DNA of 64,000 bases from Mucilaginibacter lacusdianchii (GCF_009770985.1 NZ_WSRW01000002.1:1364001-1428000); one strand, 5' to 3'. Shown: positions 1-9,879, counted from the stretch's first letter. Notes: a model not told the origin generated them from the sequence alone. Program-made: numbers and translations.

Positions 1-1
1 G

Positions 2-241
2 TGGAAGTTGGAAGACCATATACAAGAAATGATGCAGGACGTAGTCCAACTGCTTGACCCTGATGAACATTTCTTGATTCTAAACACCTACTCACTAGGC
101 TTTTCATCTGTTATTGTGGAAAACCTGATCAGAGATGCATTTCCAAAAGTGCAGAATTTGGAAATAGGCGAACTTTATTTACAGGCTACAGCAGGCTCTA
201 AACTACCTTTAGGGGTATTCGGGAAATTTTGTAAAGTTTAG
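2..241 (+). CDS. Class I SAM-dependent methyltransferase, C-terminal fragment
   Basis: The reading frame is already open at the left edge (codons for W and K precede the first possible start), so this is the 3' end of a gene that begins outside the window. The visible 80 or so residues include LNTYSLGFSS followed by a helix (VIVENLIRDAF) and end GVFGKFCKV. This resembles the C-terminus of the Bacteroidota class I methyltransferases annotated near the rRNA cytosine methyltransferases. The SAM-binding motifs lie outside the window, so substrate and exact family cannot be assigned. Family recognition is from memory of the sequence type, not from a search. Confidence 0.55.
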   Translation, partial: WKLEDHIQEMMQDVVQLLDPDEHFLILNTYSLGFSSVIVENLIRDAFPKVQNLEIGELYLQATAGSKLPLGVFGKFCKV

Positions 242-360
242 TGAAAAACTAATTGAAGCAATAGTTATATTTACAACGTTTAATCCGTCAAAAAATTTTA
301 TAACTGAAGAATTAAATATTTTATCCGAACGGGTATTAGTAATAATATCTGCCCTACATT

Positions 361-1413
361 ATGAAAATCAAACAACTGCTGTTTTCTTCATCGATCCTGT
401 TATCATCTTTAGTATTACTGTCTAATTGTAATGAAAGCAGCAAAGCTGGTAAGCTTGATAGTAAAAACGACAAAAAAGCTGATTCTGCCAAAATAGATAC
501 CATACCTACCGTTGCCGGTAATTATGCACCGCTGGATACTGCTAAATACGATAGTTTACTTAAACGTTTGGCAAATGGTGATACCACAGGCCGCTGGCCG
601 GTAAAAAACCAGCCCTATCCAGTAGCTGGCGCTATACTTCCGTTTAATCGCGTGGTAGCATTTTATGGTAATTTATTTTCTAAAAAAATGGGCATTTTAG
701 GTGAATTGCCACCTAACGAAATGCTGGCCAAGTTAAAGGGTGAGGTAAAAAGCTGGGAGAAAGCAGACCCGAACACACCGGTAAAACCAGCCTTACACTA
801 CATTGCGGTGGTAGCACAAGGCGCAGGTGGTAAAGATGGCAAATACCGTTACCGTATGCCGTTTAAACAAATTGATACAGTACTGTCGCTAGCCAAAAAG
901 GCCAACGCGCTGGTGTTTCTGGATGTGCAGGTTGCCTTAAGCAACATCCGTGCGGAGTTACCATTGCTGGAAAAATACTTGTCGATGCCGCAAGTGCATT
1001 TTGGTATGGACCCAGAATTTTCGATGAAAGACGGTACTTTACCGGGTAAAAAAATTGGCACCTATGATGCCGATGATATAAATTACGTAACAGGCTATTT
1101 AGCTGATTTGGTGCGTAAAAACCATTTGCCGCCTAAAATTTTAATTGTACACCGTTTTACCCGTAAAATGGTAACCAACTATAAAAACATTAAACTGCAC
1201 CCCGAAGTGCAGGTAGTAATGGACATGGATGGATGGGGCGAACCCGACCTGAAACTGGGAACATACCGCAACTTTATTTTCCCGGAGCCTGTACAATTTA
1301 CCGGCTTTAAGCTATTCTACAAAAACGATTTAAAAAAGGCGCCGCATCACATGCTTACGCCGCAAGAAGTGTTGAAGTACAAACCGCAACCTATTTATAT
1401 ACAATACCAGTAA
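361..1413 (+). CDS. Secreted lipoprotein of unknown function
   Basis: A 350-residue protein with a hydrophobic signal sequence ending LLSNC, a plausible lipobox with Cys23 as the lipidated residue, followed by a Lys/Ser/Asp-rich linker. The mature part (from about residue 75) alternates predicted strands and helices: HYIAVVAQ, ALVFLDVQV, VHFGMDPEFSM, PKILIVHRF, VQVVMDMDG and FTGFKLFY. This spacing is what a TIM-barrel-like fold would show. No catalytic motif is recognised. It stands alone, followed by a strong terminator, so it is probably a single-gene unit. It is likely anchored in the periplasm or outer membrane; substrate unknown. Confidence 0.7.
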   Translation: MKIKQLLFSSSILLSSLVLLSNCNESSKAGKLDSKNDKKADSAKIDTIPTVAGNYAPLDTAKYDSLLKRLANGDTTGRWPVKNQPYPVAGAILPFNRVVAFYGNLFSKKMGILGELPPNEMLAKLKGEVKSWEKADPNTPVKPALHYIAVVAQGAGGKDGKYRYRMPFKQIDTVLSLAKKANALVFLDVQVALSNIRAELPLLEKYLSMPQVHFGMDPEFSMKDGTLPGKKIGTYDADDINYVTGYLADLVRKNHLPPKILIVHRFTRKMVTNYKNIKLHPEVQVVMDMDGWGEPDLKLGTYRNFIFPEPVQFTGFKLFYKNDLKKAPHHMLTPQEVLKYKPQPIYIQYQ

Positions 1414-1444
1414 TATACCAACTAAACCCTACTGGATATTGAAC

Positions 1445-1478
1445 AAAGCCCTGCTTAAATAAGCGGGGCTTTTGTTTT
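1445..1478 (+). terminator. Rho-independent terminator after the lipoprotein gene
   Basis: A 12-bp stem (AAAGCCCTGCTT with AAGCGGGGCTTT, one G-U pair) closes a 4-nt loop and is followed by TGTTTT. It lies 32 bp after the stop codon of the upstream gene. Confidence 0.8.
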
Positions 1479-1530
1479 AAAACGCTACCTTCAGTCACTC
1501 ATAAAGATTTTAAATTTATAAAAGACACCT

Positions 1531-2001
1531 ATGTATAAGCGGATGCAATTTGGCTTGCTGTTGTGTATACTTTTTAGCTTTTGCAGTTGCCACCCCTTAT
1601 TTTGCATCTGGGAAATGGGGTACGATGAAGTGCAAAAAGAAAGCGACTTACCTTCAATATCCGGTCAGTATCTATTATCTGGGCATTCTCGTAAAATGAT
1701 GAAATATGAAGGCAATTATCAGCATATTCCCCCTAGCGAACTAGTGCTGGCCTCTGATCATACATACCAGCTTCACAATGCACCTGATTGGATGTTTAAT
1801 GATTTTGGCGAGCCACATGGGCAATACACTGACAAAATCGGCCGGTGGAATCTGACTTGTAATAATGACGGCTGTTTAATAGAACTGGAAGGGCTAATGG
1901 TTACACCTTTGTATATGCGCAATCATAAAGCGGCTATCCTAATTACAGTTGGAGATGGCGACGAATGCCAGGGCATGGTTTACGAAAAAGTAAGCCGCTG
2001 A
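1531..2001 (+). CDS. Small secreted hypothetical protein
   Basis: A 156-residue protein beginning with a hydrophobic segment (FGLLLCILFSFCSC), which could be a signal peptide or a lipoprotein signal with Cys18 or Cys20 modified. A second ATG at codon 5 is an alternative start. The remainder is soluble, with no recognised motif; it has several Cys and Trp residues and the text SELVLASDHTYQL followed by IGRWNL. This resembles small lipocalin-like proteins in which a short beta-rich domain reports a value against a threshold, but that is only a suggestion. It sits between a terminator and a promoter, so it is probably transcribed alone. Confidence 0.6.
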   Translation: MYKRMQFGLLLCILFSFCSCHPLFCIWEMGYDEVQKESDLPSISGQYLLSGHSRKMMKYEGNYQHIPPSELVLASDHTYQLHNAPDWMFNDFGEPHGQYTDKIGRWNLTCNNDGCLIELEGLMVTPLYMRNHKAAILITVGDGDECQGMVYEKVSR

Positions 2002-2064
2002 GCGTAGCGTTACATAAGAACTCTGGCAAACAGGTATTCTACACCTACTTCACGCCAAAATAAT

Positions 2065-2072
2065 TACCTTTG
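2065..2072 (+). promoter_or_regulatory. Candidate -7 promoter element
   Basis: TACCTTTG matches the Bacteroidota -7 consensus TAnnTTTG and lies 11 bp before the ATG of the glycosyltransferase gene. No convincing TTTG/TTG was seen at the expected -33 spacing, so support is partial. Confidence 0.4.
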
Positions 2073-2083
2073 GTGCATCACCT

Positions 2084-3808
2084 ATGTTTGAGCCTGTTAC
2101 TTCATTAAATTCTCCCAAAAGTTCCGGTAAACTCATCGGACTATTTTTATTGGGCTGGACTATACTTAATATTTTGCAGGCGGCCACCCTTGGCTTACAT
2201 TCCGACGAAGCTTACTACTGGGTATATTCCCGTTTTTTAGACTGGGGTTATTATGACCATCCGCCCATGGTAGCCTTGTTCATCCGCCTGGGCGATAGTT
2301 TGTGGCATACCGAGTTGGGTTTGCGAATGGTAACCATCATTACCAGCACTATATCTATGTACGTGCTTTGGTTAATTGCCAAAAAATACCGTGCCGATGC
2401 ACGATGGTTTGTGCTGATTGCAGCGGGCACCCTGGCCTTTCACATTTATGGCTTTACCACAACGCCCGATGCGCCTTTGCTATTCTTTACAGTACTGTTT
2501 TATTACCTATACCAGCAATACCTGGAAAAAGACAAATGGAGTACTGCTGTATTATTAGCCGTTATCGTGGCCTGTTTGCTTTATAGCAAATACCATTCGG
2601 TGCTGCTTATCTTTTTTACGTTAATTGCCAATTTAAAACTACTTAGGCGGCCATCTTTTTGGCTGATTATGGTGCTGGCTGTTATATTGTACGCACCGCA
2701 TATCTGGTGGCAAATCAGTCATGGATATCCATCTGTCAATTACCATTTGTTCGAGCGCTCGTCTGAAACTTACCAGCCTGAATATACTTATCAATATATA
2801 CCCGGCCAGTTGCTGATGGCAGGCCCGCTTATTGGCTGGTATTTGTTTTATTTCACCTGGACGTTTAAAACCAAAGATATTTTTGCCCGCACGCTGCTTT
2901 TTAATGGCATTGGGGTATTCGTATTCTTTTTACTCAATACCATTAAAGGCAACGTACAGCCGCATTGGACATTGATTAGCTTTGTGCCTTTGTTGCTACT
3001 AACACTCATTCGCTTGCAGCAATCGGGTAAGCCATCGCTTTGGGTTTACCGATTGGTTGTAGCTAATGCCATACTGGTAGTAGTATTCAGATTGGTACTA
3101 CTGGCCGGTTGGGCACCGTTGCTTAAGCGCCATCCATTTAAAAGCTATTTTGGTTACCCGGAATGGACGCATCAAATTCAGCAAAAGGCAGGCAATAAAT
3201 ATGTAATGTTCGATTATGGCTTTCAAGAGCCATCTAAGTACAATTATTACACTAATAACCTTAAAGGCTTTGCCTACGATTCACGCTTTTACCGCCGCAC
3301 ACAATATGATATATGGCCTTTAGAAGAGCGGCTGCAACACCAACGAGCTTTATATGTGTCAAACGGCATGGCAAATGGCATCACTACTGACAGTGTTAAA
3401 ACCGTAAAAGGTACCTATTACATTGGTTGGGTAAATGATATCCGTACGTATCAAAAAATAGATATACAGTTAGCAGAGCGTAAGTTTAAAGTAAAAGCGG
3501 GGCAACAGCTTACCTTTCATTTAAAATTAACCAATCCGTATACTTACCCAGTTAATTTTAGCAATCAACATACAACTCATCCCGTATCAATGTCGGCCTG
3601 TTTTTTTCAGGGTGATGATTTGCCTTACATAAAAACTGCCGGAGACAATTTTGACGGATTAGTTATACCATCCCGTCAAACAGCCAACTTTGATTACAGC
3701 ATACAAGCGCCAGATAAAAAAGGCAGGTACGAATTGGTTTTTTCTATTAAAACAGCACCGTTTGCTGGCGGACGTAACAGCAGGAGTATTACCTTTATTG
3801 TTGAATAA
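2084..3808 (+). CDS. Membrane glycosyltransferase of the GT39/ArnT type
   Basis: A 574-residue polytopic membrane protein. The first loop after TM1 carries LHSDEAYYW (Asp41-Glu42), the acidic pair expected in PMT/ArnT-type GT-C transferases, followed by DWGYYDHPPMVA, also typical of this group. About ten hydrophobic helices follow to residue 350. The last 200 residues are soluble and beta-rich, a periplasmic domain. Such enzymes move a sugar from a polyprenyl-phosphate carrier to lipid A, protein or another acceptor on the outer face of the inner membrane. The acceptor cannot be told from sequence. A gene for a secreted protein starts 8 bp downstream, so the two may be cotranscribed. Confidence 0.8.
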   Translation: MFEPVTSLNSPKSSGKLIGLFLLGWTILNILQAATLGLHSDEAYYWVYSRFLDWGYYDHPPMVALFIRLGDSLWHTELGLRMVTIITSTISMYVLWLIAKKYRADARWFVLIAAGTLAFHIYGFTTTPDAPLLFFTVLFYYLYQQYLEKDKWSTAVLLAVIVACLLYSKYHSVLLIFFTLIANLKLLRRPSFWLIMVLAVILYAPHIWWQISHGYPSVNYHLFERSSETYQPEYTYQYIPGQLLMAGPLIGWYLFYFTWTFKTKDIFARTLLFNGIGVFVFFLLNTIKGNVQPHWTLISFVPLLLLTLIRLQQSGKPSLWVYRLVVANAILVVVFRLVLLAGWAPLLKRHPFKSYFGYPEWTHQIQQKAGNKYVMFDYGFQEPSKYNYYTNNLKGFAYDSRFYRRTQYDIWPLEERLQHQRALYVSNGMANGITTDSVKTVKGTYYIGWVNDIRTYQKIDIQLAERKFKVKAGQQLTFHLKLTNPYTYPVNFSNQHTTHPVSMSACFFQGDDLPYIKTAGDNFDGLVIPSRQTANFDYSIQAPDKKGRYELVFSIKTAPFAGGRNSRSITFIVE

Positions 3809-3815
3809 CAAACCT

Positions 3816-4859
3816 ATGATTAAAAAAATTTACCTGATTACTGTTTTTGCTATCATGCTGGTGAACGCAGCCCGTGCTCAGCAAAATAGCGTGGATATTC
3901 ATTTCAACGGCTTTAGCTTTGTTGATAACCGCGAGTACAGAGCCTTTACCGAGCGCTCCCGTTCATACCTGGGTGCTCGTACAGCACTGGATTTAGGCTT
4001 GAATCTGGATAGTTTGAACCATTTTGTGGTAGGTATAAATGGTATTCACGAGTTTGGTGCCAGACCGTATTTTTTAAAAGTAGATCCGGTAGCTTATTAC
4101 AAATTTGAAAGCAGCAAATGGCTGTTTAATGCAGGTATGTTTCCGCGCGCCGGACTGCTGGATAACTACCCCCGCGCTTTATTGAACGATACCCTAAGAT
4201 ATTTCAGACCAAACGTAGAAGGCTTGCTGGCACGTGTTCAGGGCGAGTTTGGTTATGAAACCTTTTGGCTGGATTGGGTAAGTCGCCAAACAGCTACCGA
4301 CCGTGAACAATTTTTATTTGGTGCCTCAGGTAAATACAAGCCCAATCCTTTCGGCAAGTTTTACATCTCACATTATTTTGTTATGCTGCACGATGCAGGT
4401 CCGTCGGTGGCTATTCCAGGCGACCATATCAGAGACAATGCAGCCGGTCAGCTGCGCCTTGGATTAGATTTCAGTCACAAAACCATGTTCGACTCTTTAT
4501 CTGTCGAAGCCGGAGGCATGATATCACTGGAGCGTGTACGCGTTAGCGGCGGTGGCGGTTTTCATAAACCATTGGGCGTTGTAGCCAGCGTGTATGCCAG
4601 CAAGGGCCGTTTTGCCTTTTTTGACGAGTTTTATAAAGGCCAGGGCCATTACGTAAATTATGGCGATTCTTTTTATGAAAAAAAGATCTATAACCGGCTG
4701 GATATCATCTACTCCCCTTTTATCTTTAAACACTTAAAAGGGCAATTCGTATTAAGTTTACACCAGTCGCCCGGCCAACTTACCGACAACCAACAAGTGT
4801 TCCGGATTGTTTATGATTTGGGTAGAAAGAAATTAGTTAGATTTGGTAATGATGACTAA
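3816..4859 (+). CDS. Secreted, outer-membrane-like protein of unknown function
   Basis: The chosen ATG gives a 347-residue protein with a clean signal peptide (MIKKIYLITVFAIML, cleavage near ARAQQ). An upstream in-frame extension to 3690 would overlap the preceding gene by more than 100 bp and lose the signal peptide, so it was rejected. The mature protein is rich in aromatic residues with alternating polarity (FGKFYISHYFVM, KGQFVLSLHQS), as in outer-membrane beta-barrels. No family is named with confidence. It starts 8 bp after the GT39 gene and is followed by another barrel-like protein 50 bp on, so the three could be one unit. Confidence 0.65.
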   Translation: MIKKIYLITVFAIMLVNAARAQQNSVDIHFNGFSFVDNREYRAFTERSRSYLGARTALDLGLNLDSLNHFVVGINGIHEFGARPYFLKVDPVAYYKFESSKWLFNAGMFPRAGLLDNYPRALLNDTLRYFRPNVEGLLARVQGEFGYETFWLDWVSRQTATDREQFLFGASGKYKPNPFGKFYISHYFVMLHDAGPSVAIPGDHIRDNAAGQLRLGLDFSHKTMFDSLSVEAGGMISLERVRVSGGGGFHKPLGVVASVYASKGRFAFFDEFYKGQGHYVNYGDSFYEKKIYNRLDIIYSPFIFKHLKGQFVLSLHQSPGQLTDNQQVFRIVYDLGRKKLVRFGNDD

Positions 4860-4908
4860 TACATTAAGCAAATATTTATCTTGTTGAGGCAAATAATAAA
4901 ACCTTACA

Positions 4909-5631
4909 ATGAGAAAGTTTTTTTTATCCGCATTTGTAATTAGTCAGCTTTTGACATGGAAATTAGCAACTGCACAAAACCGGCAAGAGCATACCTTGTG
5001 GGGTGCCTGGTTTCATACACAACGTTTTTCTAAACACTGGGGCGGATTTTTTGATATACAAATGCGTTCATCAGATGACGTGAAGTATTTGCGTAATACA
5101 CTGCTGCGGCCAGCCGTAAGTTACTATTTTAATAACACACAAATTGTAACAGCTGGCTACCTTTATACCGGCACACACAATGAAACTGCGGCCGGCAAAA
5201 CTTTCAGACCCGAGCACCGTATCTGGCAGCAATTTATTCAAACACACAAAATCCATAAAAACATTGCCGTACAGCACCGGTTTAGGCTAGAGCAGCGCTT
5301 TATTGGAAGTTTGAACACACAGGAAGCTTACTTTTCGCAACGCTTCCGTTATTTTATCCGCGGTATTATACCATTTAAAAAAGACTCCACCTTTAACAAA
5401 GGTGCTTTCCTGGCACTGCAAAATGAACTTTTCGCAAACGTACAAAACAAGGACAAGGTAAACGGCGATGTATTTGATCAGAACCGGGCTTATGCCGCAC
5501 TGGGCTATCGCTTCAGCAAACGTATTGATCTGGAAGCCGGTTACCTAAACCAATATGCAAATACCGTAGGATCTATCAACACCAATAACAATGTGATACA
5601 GGTGGCTTTGTATACACGGTTTGGGAATTGA
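4909..5631 (+). CDS. DUF2490 family protein
   Basis: A 240-residue protein with a signal peptide (cleavage near ATAQ). The mature region has the pattern of DUF2490: a repeated amphipathic strand arrangement with NTLLRPAVSYYF, AGYLYTG, FRPEHRIWQQF and HRFRLEQRFIG, ending in an aromatic residue near the C-terminus as outer-membrane barrels do (LYTRFGN). DUF2490 members are thought to be outer-membrane proteins; their role is unknown. It follows another barrel-like gene on the same strand. Confidence 0.8.
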   Translation: MRKFFLSAFVISQLLTWKLATAQNRQEHTLWGAWFHTQRFSKHWGGFFDIQMRSSDDVKYLRNTLLRPAVSYYFNNTQIVTAGYLYTGTHNETAAGKTFRPEHRIWQQFIQTHKIHKNIAVQHRFRLEQRFIGSLNTQEAYFSQRFRYFIRGIIPFKKDSTFNKGAFLALQNELFANVQNKDKVNGDVFDQNRAYAALGYRFSKRIDLEAGYLNQYANTVGSINTNNNVIQVALYTRFGN

Positions 5632-5903
5632 GCTTTTGGCGCAATGCGGGGTTAAAAACAGGCACCAATACTTTGTTGATTTATAAAACCTGAGTTTACG
5701 GGATTGATTTATAAAGGGACAAGTTTACGCTGTTTTCTGAAACAGTAAGTTGAGATACCAGCGGAGCTAATTCTATTGAATCGTCATACCAACATCACAT
5801 CATTTCCCTCAAACTATTTACCTGCGTAATGTTTGTAACTTATGGGCTTGCCAATTGTCATACGGCAAACAACAGCATCCTTTAATATTAAATATCTGAT
5901 TTA

Positions 5904-6590
5904 GTGGAAACCGTTCTGGATATCATCAACCTGGGTAAAACCTACCAAAGTGCCGGCAAAACATTAACCGTGCTTAATAATGTCAACTTTTCAATAACCG
6001 ATGGCTCAACCAACGCCATTGTTGGTCCGTCGGGCAGTGGCAAAACTACCTTGCTGGGCTTGTGTGCGGGGTTAGACCGCTCTACTACCGGTAGTGTCGT
6101 GCTCAATGGTGTAAACTTAAATCAATTAAGTGAAGACAAACGGGCTCAGGTGCGTAACCAGTATGTAGGGTTTGTGTTTCAAAGCTTTCAGTTACTGCCT
6201 ACGCTTACTGCTCTGGAAAACGTAATGGTACCGTTAGAGCTACGCGGCGAACGCAATATCAAAACCCGTGCTTTAGACTTGCTAGATAAAGTTGGACTGG
6301 CCGACCGTGGACACCACTTTCCAACACAGTTGTCGGGCGGTGAGCAGCAACGGGTATCTATAGCCCGGGCATTTTCCAATCAGCCTAAAATACTGTTTGC
6401 CGATGAACCAACAGGAAACCTGGATGCCGAAACCAGCGAGAAGATAGTAAAGCTACTTTTTGAATTGAACCAGGATGCCGGCACTACCCTGATACTGGTA
6501 ACACACGATTTGGAACTGGCAGCTAAAACTCATCGTATTTTAAGAATTAAAGGCGGCCAGCTGGTATCCGACGAAAAAACACAGGCTTAA
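5904..6590 (+). CDS. ABC transporter ATP-binding protein, YbbA/LolD type
   Basis: A 228-residue ATPase starting with GTG. Walker A is GPSGSGKT (residues 41-48), the Q-loop is VFQSFQ (about 93), the signature is LSGGEQQR (143-150), Walker B is ILFADEP (163-169) and the switch His is in LVTHD. Length and motifs fit the MacB/LolD/YbbA group that powers FtsX-type permeases. The permease follows after 3 bp, then an SGNH esterase. This is the same set as E. coli ybbA-ybbP-tesA, though there tesA is divergent and here all three are co-directional. The exported substrate is unknown. Confidence 0.88.
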   Translation: METVLDIINLGKTYQSAGKTLTVLNNVNFSITDGSTNAIVGPSGSGKTTLLGLCAGLDRSTTGSVVLNGVNLNQLSEDKRAQVRNQYVGFVFQSFQLLPTLTALENVMVPLELRGERNIKTRALDLLDKVGLADRGHHFPTQLSGGEQQRVSIARAFSNQPKILFADEPTGNLDAETSEKIVKLLFELNQDAGTTLILVTHDLELAAKTHRILRIKGGQLVSDEKTQA

Positions 6591-6593
6591 ACG

Positions 6594-9155
6594 ATGCAGG
6601 ACAACATAACACCAACACTGCGACGCAGGGTAAGCCTAAGCTGGCTATTAAAGATGGCCTTGCGCGATAGCCGTAAAAACCGCTCGCGCCTGTTTTTATT
6701 TGTATCCTCTATCATACTGGGTATTGCTGCTCTGGTGGCTATTTATTCGTTCGGCTATAACCTGCGCAATGATATCGACAACCAGGCCGCCACGCTTATA
6801 GGTGCCGATCTGGTGATATCCGGTAACCGTCCGGTAGAAAAAGATCTGCAACCTGTGCTCGACTCGCTGGGTACCGACCGCTCACAGGAACGCAGCTTTG
6901 CCTCGATGGTATTGTTTTCCAAAACCGGAGATACCAGACTGGTGCAAATTAGGGCATTGCAGGGAAAATATCCGTATTATGGGGCTATTGAAACAGCCCC
7001 GCAACAAGCGGCACAAAGCTTTAGAACAGGTAAATATGCTTTGGTTGATGAATCCCTGATGCTGCAATACAAAGCCCAGGTAAACGACTCGTTAAAAATA
7101 GGTAGTGTAACCTTTGCTATAGCCGGCGTACTTAAACAGGCACCCGGACAAACCGGCCTTGCGGCAGGCGTAGCACCGGTGGTATACATCCCCATGCAAT
7201 ACCTCGAAAAAACCGGATTGGTAGATAAAGGCAGTCGTATTAACTACAACTTATACTATAAGTTTGATAAAGACACTAACGTAGATAAACTGGCTGATAA
7301 ACTTGGCGCTCGTTTAGATAAGGGCAATATGCATTATGAAACCATTCAAACCCGCAAAGAAAATACCGGTCGTGCTTTTACCGATTTAAACCGGTTCCTG
7401 TCATTAGTAGGATTTATTGCCTTGTTGCTAGGCTGCATAGGCGTGGCCAGCTCTACCCAAATTTATGTGCGCGAAAAAGTAGCTTCTATTGCCATACTGC
7501 GCTGCTTGGGCGTAAAAGCGTTTGAAGCTTTTTTAATATACCTGATACAAATTGCCGGTATAGGGCTCATTGGTTCACTTATTGGCGCTGCCTTAGGTTC
7601 AGCAGTACAATACCTGCTACCCATTGTACTAAAAGACTTTTTACCGTTTGATATTACGGTTGCCATTTCGTGGCTGGCTTTGGGCCAAGGTGTGGTACTA
7701 GGTGTTATTATATCCATTCTGTTTGCGCTGATGTCGCTGATATCTATACGCAAAATATCACCCTTAAACACTTTGCGTGCGGCGTTTGAAGATAGCCGCC
7801 CGGGCCGTGATCCGTTGCGCTGGCTGGTATATATATTGATATTAGTGTTTATTGTACTATTCTCGTACATACAACTGGCCGACTGGCAGGCCAGCGCTGC
7901 TTTTACCATTGCGCTGTTGATAGCCTTCTTTATACTGTGGATTACGGCCATATTACTTAAGCGGGTAGTAAAAACTTTAGTACAAGGGCCATGGAGCTAT
8001 TTGGTGCGCCAGGGATTTGCCAACCTGTACCGCCCAAACAACCAAACTACCATTCTGATGGTATCTATCGGATTAAGCACTGCATTTATCTGTTTGCTGG
8101 TTTTTATGCAGTCGATGCTGATCAATCAAGTTAAACTGTCAACCAGCGGCAATCAACCTAATACTGTATTGTTTGATATCCAAACCAACCAGGAAAAAGG
8201 TGTGGCCGATTTAACCAGGCAGTTTAAAATGCCTATCATTCAGCAGGTACCCATTGTAACCATGCGGCTGCAAAAAATTAATGGCAAATCGGTTGAAGAT
8301 TATAAAAAGGATACCAGTCGCAATAGTAAACGCTGGGCTTTTGGAAGTGAGTACAGGGTAAGTTATCGAAACACCCTTACCTCGTCCGAAAAAATTACGG
8401 ATGGCAAATGGATAGGTGAAGCCGGTGATGCTACCGAAATCCCTGTATCGGTGGACGACAAAACTGCCGAGCGCCTGGCATTAAAAGTAGGTGATAAATT
8501 AGTGTTTAATGTACAAGGTACGCCCATGACCACTGTAGTAGCCAGCTTGCGTAAAGTGAACTGGAACCAGATGGGTACAAACTTCCGGGTGTTGTTTCCT
8601 ACTGGCGTGCTGGAACAGGCACCTCAGTTTCATGTGCTGTTAACCCATTCGCCATCAACTGCTGTATCAGCCAAATACCAGCAGGCTATGGTCCGTAAAT
8701 ATCCCAATATTTCTATGGTAGATTTAGGTTTGGTGCTTACTGTTTTAGATGAAATATTGGATAAAATAAGCTATGTTATTCGCTTTATGAGCGGGTTTAG
8801 TATCGCCACCGGATTAATTGTACTGATTGCATCAGTACGCATTAGTAAATATCAGCGTATTAAAGAAAGCGTATTGTTGCGTACCCTAGGTGGCAGCCGC
8901 AGGCAGATATTGTGGATTACCGCTTTGGAATACTTGTTTTTAGGTGCATTGTCGGCACTAACTGGCATACTGCTGGCCTTGGCAGGTAGCTGGCTGCTGG
9001 CTAAATATTCCTTTTCGATACCTTACCAGGTAAATTACCTGCCAGCCATCATCATGTTTGTTGTAACGGCTGCATTAACTATTATTATCGGCTTGCTGAA
9101 TAGCCGTAGCGTGCTTAATCGTCCGCCGTTGGAAATACTCAGGTCCGATATTTGA
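6594..9155 (+). CDS. ABC transporter permease, FtsX family (YbbP-like)
   Basis: An 853-residue permease with the double FtsX layout. There is one N-terminal helix (about residues 28-50), a periplasmic domain, three helices with the FtsX core (about 260-400), a second cluster of helices (about 410-460 and 490-515), another periplasmic domain, and three last helices (about 735-850). KVASIAILRCLGVKAFEAFLI and ESVLLRTLGGSRRQILWI are the two cytoplasmic coupling segments. It follows its ATPase by 3 bp and precedes a TesA-like esterase by 13 bp. A role in moving a lipid or lipoprotein across the envelope is inferred from the family. Confidence 0.85.
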   Translation: MQDNITPTLRRRVSLSWLLKMALRDSRKNRSRLFLFVSSIILGIAALVAIYSFGYNLRNDIDNQAATLIGADLVISGNRPVEKDLQPVLDSLGTDRSQERSFASMVLFSKTGDTRLVQIRALQGKYPYYGAIETAPQQAAQSFRTGKYALVDESLMLQYKAQVNDSLKIGSVTFAIAGVLKQAPGQTGLAAGVAPVVYIPMQYLEKTGLVDKGSRINYNLYYKFDKDTNVDKLADKLGARLDKGNMHYETIQTRKENTGRAFTDLNRFLSLVGFIALLLGCIGVASSTQIYVREKVASIAILRCLGVKAFEAFLIYLIQIAGIGLIGSLIGAALGSAVQYLLPIVLKDFLPFDITVAISWLALGQGVVLGVIISILFALMSLISIRKISPLNTLRAAFEDSRPGRDPLRWLVYILILVFIVLFSYIQLADWQASAAFTIALLIAFFILWITAILLKRVVKTLVQGPWSYLVRQGFANLYRPNNQTTILMVSIGLSTAFICLLVFMQSMLINQVKLSTSGNQPNTVLFDIQTNQEKGVADLTRQFKMPIIQQVPIVTMRLQKINGKSVEDYKKDTSRNSKRWAFGSEYRVSYRNTLTSSEKITDGKWIGEAGDATEIPVSVDDKTAERLALKVGDKLVFNVQGTPMTTVVASLRKVNWNQMGTNFRVLFPTGVLEQAPQFHVLLTHSPSTAVSAKYQQAMVRKYPNISMVDLGLVLTVLDEILDKISYVIRFMSGFSIATGLIVLIASVRISKYQRIKESVLLRTLGGSRRQILWITALEYLFLGALSALTGILLALAGSWLLAKYSFSIPYQVNYLPAIIMFVVTAALTIIIGLLNSRSVLNRPPLEILRSDI

Positions 9156-9168
9156 TTAATCATGAATT

Positions 9169-9879
9169 ATGATAAAGCATAAATTGAAAAGTATTCTTTC
9201 GCTGGCGTTACTGCTATCTGTTACAGCCTGCGGAAATTCCCATACCACACAACAGGCTGATAATGTTAGCAAACAAACATCATCCGGCTCAGCTGATGCA
9301 GCTGTACCTACTAAAACCGTATTGGTTTTTGGTGATAGCCTTACCGCTGGTTATGGCTTGGATGATCCGGAAGATGATGCCTACCCGTCTGTTTTGCAGG
9401 ATAAGATTAAAGATGCCAAGCTGCCTTATACGGTAATCAACGCTGGCAACAGCGGCGAAACTTCAGCAGGTGGCCGTAATCGTATTGATTGGGTACTTCG
9501 GCAAAAAGTAGATGTATTTGTACTGGAACTGGGTGCAAATGATGGTTTACGCGGTGTTCCGGTAACGGAAACCCGGCGCAACCTGCAGGCCATTATTGAC
9601 CGCGTGAAAGCCAAATACCCTGATGCAAAACTGGTATTATGCGGAATGCAGATACCACCCAGCATGGGCAAAGCTTATACTGCCGATTTTAAAGCCCTGT
9701 TCCCTGAACTGGCTAAAAAGAATAACATGACTTTAGTGCCTTTTTTATTAGATCATGTGGGTGGGATACCTAAGCTTAATCAGGCTGATGGCATACATCC
9801 TACTAAAGAGGGGGCTAAAATTGTAGCTGATAATGTTTGGGCGGTGTTGCAAGATGTTTTGGAAAACAGTAAGGGATAA
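9169..9879 (+). CDS. tesA: SGNH/GDSL esterase, TesA-like lipoprotein
   Basis: A 236-residue lipoprotein (lipobox SVTAC, Cys21). All four SGNH blocks are visible: FGDSLTAGYG with Ser57, NAGNSGE with Gly93, ELGANDG with Asn124, and DGIHPTKEG with Asp207 and His210. These enzymes hydrolyse thioesters, aryl esters or lysophospholipids in the periplasm. It is the third gene of the ABC exporter operon, so its substrate may be what the exporter delivers (inference). A long hairpin overlapping its 3' end probably terminates the operon. The tesA name reflects arrangement and motifs; the true substrate is not shown. Confidence 0.85.
   Translation: MIKHKLKSILSLALLLSVTACGNSHTTQQADNVSKQTSSGSADAAVPTKTVLVFGDSLTAGYGLDDPEDDAYPSVLQDKIKDAKLPYTVINAGNSGETSAGGRNRIDWVLRQKVDVFVLELGANDGLRGVPVTETRRNLQAIIDRVKAKYPDAKLVLCGMQIPPSMGKAYTADFKALFPELAKKNNMTLVPFLLDHVGGIPKLNQADGIHPTKEGAKIVADNVWAVLQDVLENSKG

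Noticed and set aside
3690..3815. Upstream extension of the secreted protein gene at 3816
   Set aside because: It overlaps the preceding GT39 gene by more than 100 bp and would bury the signal peptide.
7463..7951. Minus-strand open frame inside the ABC permease gene (162 codons)
   Set aside because: Fully antisense to conserved FtsX segments; no start context or family features.
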